Origin: JBGSKY01 sp041740995 | GTDB lineage: Bacteria; Planctomycetota; Planctomycetia; Pirellulales; Pirellulaceae | Assembly: GCA_041740995.1 (NCBI GenBank) | Contig: JBGSKY010000236.1 | Location: forward strand, 12,973 to 76,972 | Reading direction: 5' to 3' | DNA length: 64,000 bases | In this document: in pieces, positions 59,223 to 64,000 of the stretch | Position numbering within the stretch: position 1 is the stretch's first letter | Layout of the letters: each line of letters starts with the position of its first letter | Notes under the pieces: generated by a model | The model's database searches: none | What the model was told of the DNA's origin: nothing | Seen by the model: only the letters and a program-made list of their open reading frames with translations | Program-made: the position numbers and the translations under genes

Positions 59223-59585
59223 ATGAAAACGGAAAAAGCTGTCAAGGCCTTGAGTGCTTTGGCTCAAGAATCTCGATTGAATACGTTCCGTTTATTGGTG
59301 AAAGCTGGCTTGGATGGCCTCGCGGCCGGCGAGATCGCAGTTCAGTTGAATGTTCCGGCGGCTACACTTTCTTTCCATCTGAAGGAATTGGCCGCTGCCA
59401 ATCTGATAGAGCAATCGCGTCAGGGACGGTCCATTATTTATTCACTCAACGTTTCAGCGATGAACGAGTTGATGCACTTTTTGATGCAGGATTGTTGCCA
59501 AGGGCAACCGGAATTGTGTCACAGCATCGCCGGAATCAAGCCGACAAAAGCGCCAAAGAAAACTGGCCGCAGTGCCAAAAAATAG
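59223..59585 (+). CDS. arsR: ArsR family metalloregulator
   Basis: 120 residues, winged helix with the helix-turn-helix in LNVPAATLSFHLKELAAANL. The classical ELCVCDL metal box is absent. Instead a Cys triad sits near the C-terminus (Cys91, Cys92, Cys99), close to the Cys95/96/102 pattern of Acidithiobacillus ferrooxidans ArsR, which senses As(III). It should repress the divergent arsenic operon and itself until arsenite binds. Confidence 0.93.
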   Translation: MKTEKAVKALSALAQESRLNTFRLLVKAGLDGLAAGEIAVQLNVPAATLSFHLKELAAANLIEQSRQGRSIIYSLNVSAMNELMHFLMQDCCQGQPELCHSIAGIKPTKAPKKTGRSAKK

Positions 59586-59617
59586 CTTGTCCAAGACGCC
59601 CAAACTGAAACGATTGA

Positions 59618-60688
59618 CTACTTGAGAAACTCGTTCGAGAAGACCGACTCGGCCTTGATTTTGCCGCTGTCCAGAAATTTGACTTGTTCCATTTGCTCAA
59701 TCAAAGTCGACCAACGTTCATTGGTCATCGATCCGAAAGCTTGGCCAGCGGGTGGCTGCGACAAACTCACAATCGCTTTGGCTCCATATTGCAACGCGTC
59801 AAAAGTCATCCCTTCGGAGTTTTGCGCGAGGATCACTCGGTTGATCTCGTCTGGATCTTCGAGATACGACTGCCAGCCTCGAACACTCGCGCGAACTGCC
59901 TTGGAGACCAGCGCTGGCTCGCGTTTGGCAAGCTGTGAATTGGTGATTAGCAACGTGCAGTACGGGCTGTAACCAATATCAGAAACGTTTAAGGTAGTGA
60001 TCTTGATGCCTTGTTGCGCCGCTAGAAACGGTTCGCTGAACGTGTAGCCCTGACATCCATAGCGTTGATCGGTAGCCAATGGTGCGATCGATCCGAAATA
60101 GGGAGCGATCGTGACTTTGTCGTTCAAGTAGCCGCGGTGTTTCAAGTAGGGCACAAAGGCGCGAGCGGAATCGAGCAGCAGCGTGACGTCGCGGATCTGG
60201 TCGAATGATTCGATGCCAAGTTGCTCTTGCAACAGGATGCAGCGCGGGGTTTCTTGCATCGGCGTCATCACCGCCAGCAACGGTGCGTCTTGCTGAACTG
60301 CAACCAGCACGTCGTCAGCGTTGCCCAACCCGAATTCAACTCGGCCCAAGGTCAGCTCTTGCGCAACGACAGTCGTTTTGCCACCAGGAACAATCGTGAC
60401 ATCGAGCCCTTCTTGAGCGAAGTAGCCCAGCTCTTTGGCGGCATAGTATCCGCCGTGTTCTGCCTCGGGAAACCAATTAAGAAGCAGTTTTACTTTGCGA
60501 AGCTTTGCATCGGCAGTCACCACGCTTTGGTCGCTTGGCGAAGCGGAATTCTTCGGCTTGCTGCAACCAACGTTGACCAGTGAAAAAATCGCAAGCAAAC
60601 CAACAGCGAACGCCGATTTAAGTGCGTCAACGCAGGCTGGCTGCTTCGGCGTCGAGCATTGCTTGGGGTGGTTGAAGTGGTTGATCAT
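59618..60688 (-). CDS. NMT1/THI5-like substrate-binding lipoprotein
   Basis: 356 residues. A signal peptide ends at a lipobox near residue 42 (LVNVGC). The body is a periplasmic binding protein type II fold of the NMT1/SsuA/ThiY group (KVKLLLNWFPEAEHGGYYAAKELGYF and AVRASVRGWQSYLEDP). It probably captures a thiamine precursor, riboflavin or sulfonate. No permease or ATPase is adjacent, so it is an orphan. Its start overlaps the 3' end of the FabZ-like gene by 62 bases. Confidence 0.87.
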   Translation of the reverse strand: MINHFNHPKQCSTPKQPACVDALKSAFAVGLLAIFSLVNVGCSKPKNSASPSDQSVVTADAKLRKVKLLLNWFPEAEHGGYYAAKELGYFAQEGLDVTIVPGGKTTVVAQELTLGRVEFGLGNADDVLVAVQQDAPLLAVMTPMQETPRCILLQEQLGIESFDQIRDVTLLLDSARAFVPYLKHRGYLNDKVTIAPYFGSIAPLATDQRYGCQGYTFSEPFLAAQQGIKITTLNVSDIGYSPYCTLLITNSQLAKREPALVSKAVRASVRGWQSYLEDPDEINRVILAQNSEGMTFDALQYGAKAIVSLSQPPAGQAFGSMTNERWSTLIEQMEQVKFLDSGKIKAESVFSNEFLK

Positions 60689-61157
60689 TTTCGTCGACGC
60701 CGACCTTATAGAGCCTCAAAATTCGCAATGTCCGCAGCAAAGACTCAAGCGGAAAAAGCGGACCGCTTCCAAAGCGATCGTCCAAGAACGCAAACCACAG
60801 CTCCATCTCGGCAACCAATTCTTCGCCGATATGAATCTCACCGCTGATCACGGCTCCCGCCTCTTGCACGTCTTGCAATGTCGCGGTTAGTTTCAGTGTA
60901 TCACCAGGGAAAGCGAGCCGATGAAAAATCGATTTACCGACCTTGGCCAGTACAACTCGCCGTTGGAAGCCCGAAGGTTCGGCAATTAGCAGTCCGCCGG
61001 TTTGCGCCATCCCCTCGATCATCAGCGAATGCGGGTAATGCGGATGGCCTGGCTGGTAATCGTCCAGCGGTTCTTCGCCTAGAGTTACATTTTTGATTGA
61101 GCTCGCGTAGCGGTTGCGGGCAAATGTTTCGAAGCGATCAAACCAAAACCAACGCAT
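60627..61157 (-). CDS. FabZ/FabA-like 3-hydroxyacyl-ACP dehydratase
   Basis: 176 residues, hotdog fold. The catalytic histidine and glutamate are placed as in FabZ (HPHYPHSLMIEGMAQTGG). The C-terminal 40 residues are a helical extension beyond the usual dehydratase. It would remove water from 3-hydroxyacyl-ACP. It lies 164 bases downstream of an acyl carrier protein gene on the same strand, so both probably serve an acyl-chain pathway (main fatty acid synthesis or a dedicated one). Confidence 0.87.
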   Translation of the reverse strand: MRWFWFDRFETFARNRYASSIKNVTLGEEPLDDYQPGHPHYPHSLMIEGMAQTGGLLIAEPSGFQRRVVLAKVGKSIFHRLAFPGDTLKLTATLQDVQEAGAVISGEIHIGEELVAEMELWFAFLDDRFGSGPLFPLESLLRTLRILRLYKVGVDENDQPLQPPQAMLDAEAASLR

Positions 61158-61321
61158 CGGAAATCTTTTACAGGGACGATGACTTAGTGAATCAACAGGC
61201 CAAGCGGAATAGCTAAATCATTTAACCACGCAAGTAACGTCCCGCATCTCGATTTGCGGCGACGCGGCAGTTGGGCACGCGATTAAATGAGGCTTTAGAG
61301 AACGAATAAACGGGTCAGCAA

Positions 61322-61708
61322 CTATGACGCTTTGCTTTGGACGTAACGGACCAAATCGCCGACAGTCAGTAGATCGCCGAAATCTTGAACGCGAGGATTT
61401 GCTTCAAACTTGCTCAGGTCTGCCCAAGGAAGCTTGCTCTTCAGCTCGGCCACGCCTTGCGCGGTTACTTTGCCGTCGGAAACATATTCGGCGTTGGTCA
61501 AAATATCGCCAGGAAACAGGTCTTCGCGGGGAATCTTGATATCGAACGCTTTTTCAAGCTTGAAAACGATGTCCAAGAAGTCAATCGACTCCGCGCCCAA
61601 ATCACCAACCAAGGTCGCTTCTGGGGTCACTTCGTCATCGTCAACGCCCAATGCGTCAACTAGAGCTGCTTGAACTTTGCTATAAACTTCGTCGGATGTT
61701 GGTGCCAT
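61322..61708 (-). CDS. Acyl carrier protein (long form)
   Basis: 128 residues; ordinary ACPs have about 80. The phosphopantetheine site is LGAESIDFLDIVF, with the acceptor Ser in GAES. Residues ~75-128 are an extra acidic C-terminal region (KLPWADLSKFEANPRVQDFGDL) that places the final helix later than in canonical ACP. It lies near the FabZ-like gene. It could be the general ACP, or one dedicated to a special lipid. Confidence 0.87.
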   Translation of the reverse strand: MAPTSDEVYSKVQAALVDALGVDDDEVTPEATLVGDLGAESIDFLDIVFKLEKAFDIKIPREDLFPGDILTNAEYVSDGKVTAQGVAELKSKLPWADLSKFEANPRVQDFGDLLTVGDLVRYVQSKAS

Positions 61709-62195
61709 TTGCGAGAGAACTTTCTACCAGTCAGCTTTCGGGGGAATCGTTACGGAGCAGCCATCGCTACTTGTCCGCTTCTGATTTCTTTGGCCAAAGT
61801 AAATACACGGTTTCCGTAGATTTGTGTAGACCAGAATGTCCAGAAAGCACCGATTCGCTATATTTTCCCGGGTAAAATTTCATGCAACTTTTTCTCCCGA
61901 GTTCTACGCTGCGGTAACCAACCAATTTTCAAGGCGGCGTTCGGAAAATCAAGCTCGCGGAAATTTGCGTGGCTGCGGAAGCGTGGTTTTTCTGCGATAA
62001 TAGTGCGCGAGAGTTAATCGGCAATGTTTTCACAAGCCAAATGCTCTGGCCAACCAAGAAATGGCCGCCGCAAATAGTTGATCTCGCCCCCGAGTTCAAA
62101 TTACCTTGCCGCCTTCAATTTCGAGTTGCTACCAAGCTCGATTGATGGGGGAAATCGCCGAATCCCAGTCCACAAATCGAATCAGGAACACAAAA
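61709..62195. other. 487-base gap between ACP and isomerase genes
   Basis: Divergent interval holding the promoters of both flanking genes. GC varies along it. I see no convincing ORF, hairpin, tRNA or known regulatory element. Confidence 0.4.
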
Positions 62196-63098
62196 ATGCT
62201 AAATCGACGTACAGTCCTTTCTACCGCTGCTCTAGGCACCGCAGCTGCGCTGGCCTTGCGAAATCGCTTGGCATTCGCTTTGCCTGAAAACGATCCTTAT
62301 CGGAGCAATCTTGGCTTGCAACTTTACACGGTGCGAAACGAAATGGCAGTCGCGCCCTCGGCAACATTGGCGGCAATCAAAGCGGCCGGATATGCCCAAG
62401 TCGAAATGATGGACGTAATGGACGCCGATGTGCTGGTTCCATTGGCTCACGAGCACGGATTGAACGTGACCTCGTCTTTTATTGCTTGGAATCTCATCGG
62501 ACAAGAGAACGCGGAAAATATTCCGACTCTTGCGATGATGATGGACAAAGCGACCAAACACGGACTCAAACATTTAGTCTTTGGATACATTGGCCGCGGA
62601 TCGCGCGAGACCGCCGACCAATACAAAGCGATGTCGGACCGAGCCAACGTGGCCGCCGAAAAATGTTTGACGGCAAACTTGCAGCTCTGTTACCACAATC
62701 ATTCATTCGAATTCCAACCATTAACTGGCGGACAAACCGGCTTCGATATTTTCATCGAACGCTTCGACGCGAAACTGATGAAGTTCGAGCTCGACGTGTT
62801 CTGGGCCGCTTTGGGTGGTTGGGATCCAGTCCAGACGCTGCAACGGCTCGACCAACGCGTCACACAAGTTCATTTGAAGGACCTCAAGGCGGGTGTGGAA
62901 ACGAATTTCGACGAAGGCAAAGTTCCTGTCGATGCATTCCAAGAGGTTGGCGACGGCGTAATCGATATCGCGGCCGTGATTCAGAAGTCGCGCGAAATCG
63001 GGGTCGAGCAATGCCACGTCGAACAAGACCAATCGCCGTCCCCACTGAAAAGCATCGAACAAAGTGCTGCTTATTTAGCGGGCTTGAAGGTCAGCTAG
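62196..63098 (+). CDS. Tat-exported sugar phosphate isomerase/epimerase-like protein
   Basis: 300 residues from ATG 62196, preceded by AGGA; a longer frame from 62106 lacks a signal. Residues 1-28 are a twin-arginine signal (MLNRRTVLSTAALG). The TIM-barrel of the sugar isomerase/xylose-isomerase-like family follows (YSNLGLQLYTVRNEM-like start, HNHSFEF, LDVFWAALGG, QVHLKDLKAG and HVEQD), with metal-binding Glu, Asp and His residues. It is typical of planctomycete periplasmic carbohydrate enzymes. Exact substrate unknown. Confidence 0.9.
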   Translation: MLNRRTVLSTAALGTAAALALRNRLAFALPENDPYRSNLGLQLYTVRNEMAVAPSATLAAIKAAGYAQVEMMDVMDADVLVPLAHEHGLNVTSSFIAWNLIGQENAENIPTLAMMMDKATKHGLKHLVFGYIGRGSRETADQYKAMSDRANVAAEKCLTANLQLCYHNHSFEFQPLTGGQTGFDIFIERFDAKLMKFELDVFWAALGGWDPVQTLQRLDQRVTQVHLKDLKAGVETNFDEGKVPVDAFQEVGDGVIDIAAVIQKSREIGVEQCHVEQDQSPSPLKSIEQSAAYLAGLKVS

Positions 63099-63111
63099 AC
63101 AGGCACGCCAC

Positions 63112-63251
63112 TTGTCCTAAATCTGCACTTGGACCCCCATGAGCTTGCTTCATGGGTGAACCAGCTTCGTCAGCTAAACCCAGCGTTGTCCTAAATCCGC
63201 ATTTGGACCCCCATGAGCTTGTCTCATGGGTGAACCAGCTTCGTAAGCTAA
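63112..63251 (+). repeat. Two 66-base direct repeats with internal hairpins
   Basis: Copies at 63112-63177 and 63186-63251 (74-base period) differ at only a handful of positions. Each holds a hairpin formed by CCCATGAG and CTCATGGG-type arms (looser in the first copy), followed by TGAACCAGCTTCG. They begin just after the isomerase gene. Confidence 0.85.
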
Positions 63252-63259
63252 CACCACGA

Positions 63260-63301
63260 CGCTACACCAAAAGACCCCAACGGGTTTATCCCGTTTGGTG
63301 A
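63260..63301. repeat. Hairpin CCAACGGG / CCCGTTTGG
   Basis: A stem of about eight pairs around a TTTAT loop at 63277-63298, flanked by CACCAA and TTGGTG. It follows the direct repeats and looks like part of the same repetitive intergenic element. Confidence 0.6.
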
Positions 63302-64000
63302 ATCAGTTTGCTTGAGGCGTCAAGGGACCTTTGCTACGTTGAGACGAACTCACAAGGGGGGCGGGAAAGATCCCACTGGACTCTTTCGGAGCGTTGAATG
63401 TCGCAGTTTTACTCTGCTTTTAAACCGCGAAACAGGGAAGTTAATTCAGGACAATTCCATAGAGATGACCGATCAACGAGCATCGCAAGACGCGACGTGC
63501 GTTCCGCATCTAGCGAGAGACGCCCATCAGGTTGTCAATATCGAAATCGCTACTTATCCCCAGCTTGAAGTAAAACTACGCTGCCACTCACTCTTGGCAC
63601 CTTTGATTTCTCCGATTCCGTTTTCCCAGCATGAAAAGCACGCGATATTTCATGCTAGCCTGAAAGGGTGGATTGTTATTGGCCGAAAGATCGCTTAGCG
63701 TGGATATCCAGAAGATATCGCCGGGATAACTACTGCGGATATACCCGCTAAGACCCGGGATAATTTTATAGTTCCGATGCTAGGCCACGGCGCGCCTAGC
63801 TCCCCACATTAAGAATGCTTGCAATCCCGCGCGAGTTCGCCGGAGCTTCCTGGGCGACAAACGAAGACGACAGAAATTGGACGGCGGCTTTCAGGCAGAC
63901 TTGAGTGCTGTGACATTCTTGCAACATCGCGACAACAAAGATTGATCAGTCTGTCGAAACGATCAGCTAGGAAACCAGACCGTGACATGCTAGACTTGAA
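63302..64000. other. 700-base region without a confident gene
   Basis: An open frame at 63312-63698 lacks any recognisable motif, has poor codon character and starts inside the repeat zone. A short minus-strand frame near 63800-63940 ends in ILNVGS. Neither is supported as a gene. There is no tRNA, IS or CRISPR visible here. Confidence 0.4.

Noticed and set aside
63312..63698. 128-codon open frame as a transposase or real gene
   Set aside because: No motif, odd composition, begins within intergenic repeats.
1..64000. tRNA, rRNA, riboswitch or attachment site
   Set aside because: No cloverleaf, 16S/23S-like stretch or known riboswitch pattern was recognised, though a covariance search would be decisive.

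Overview
The window looks like chromosome of a Pirellulaceae-type planctomycete. The signs are a DUF1559 pilin-like protein, a Cys-type sulfatase, a DUF1080 protein, a Tat-exported TIM-barrel isomerase, a zinc-ribbon Ser/Thr kinase with a WD40-like tail, and a giant surface protein with the planctomycete N-terminal 'FRRLETRRVLS' motif. Base composition is near 50% GC by eye. I saw no rRNA, tRNA, CRISPR array or intact insertion sequence. The genus cannot be fixed from the sequence alone.

Region 1 (1-30.6 kb) is the most unusual. A TolC-like outer-membrane protein and a small conserved exported protein form a minus-strand operon. Facing away from it is a tight three-gene operon: a GAF-HlyD membrane fusion protein, a periplasmic HlyD adaptor, and a PqqD/M50-metalloprotease/HlyD hybrid membrane protein. 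No ABC or RND pump is present. Next come a minus-strand FHA-domain gene, a ~5,160-residue repetitive beta-helix-like protein, and a 1,892-residue receptor-like Ser/Thr kinase. The giant protein has thirteen consecutive units (after an N-terminal partial one), almost all exactly 864 bp long, with signs of a three-unit super-repeat. I infer a non-canonical export system with a giant surface cargo and a phospho-signalling pair (kinase plus FHA).

Region 2 (30.7-46.3 kb) is mostly ordinary: hisH, a sulfatase, Sua5/YrdC, Nif3-like, DUF1080, an acyltransferase-3 protein, a lipoprotein, DUF5362, ferredoxin, pyrH-frr, DUF1569, a DegT aminotransferase and an O-methyltransferase-like protein. It ends with a translationally coupled pair: a FabL-like enoyl reductase and a condensation-type acyltransferase.

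Region 3 (46.4-57.4 kb) has a perfect-looking inverted repeat, a Nat-type ABC exporter whose permease is fused to a CPBP protease, an exported Gly-rich protein with a strong terminator, a CDF metal transporter, a two-component system, a VWA protein and a divergent beta-propeller protein.

Region 4 (57.4-64 kb) carries a compact arsenic locus (arsR divergent from DUF6428-aquaporin-arsC, with no arsenite pump). It is followed by an orphan NMT1-like binding lipoprotein, a FabZ-like dehydratase, a long acyl carrier protein and a sugar phosphate isomerase. The last 0.9 kb is repeat-rich and has no confident gene.
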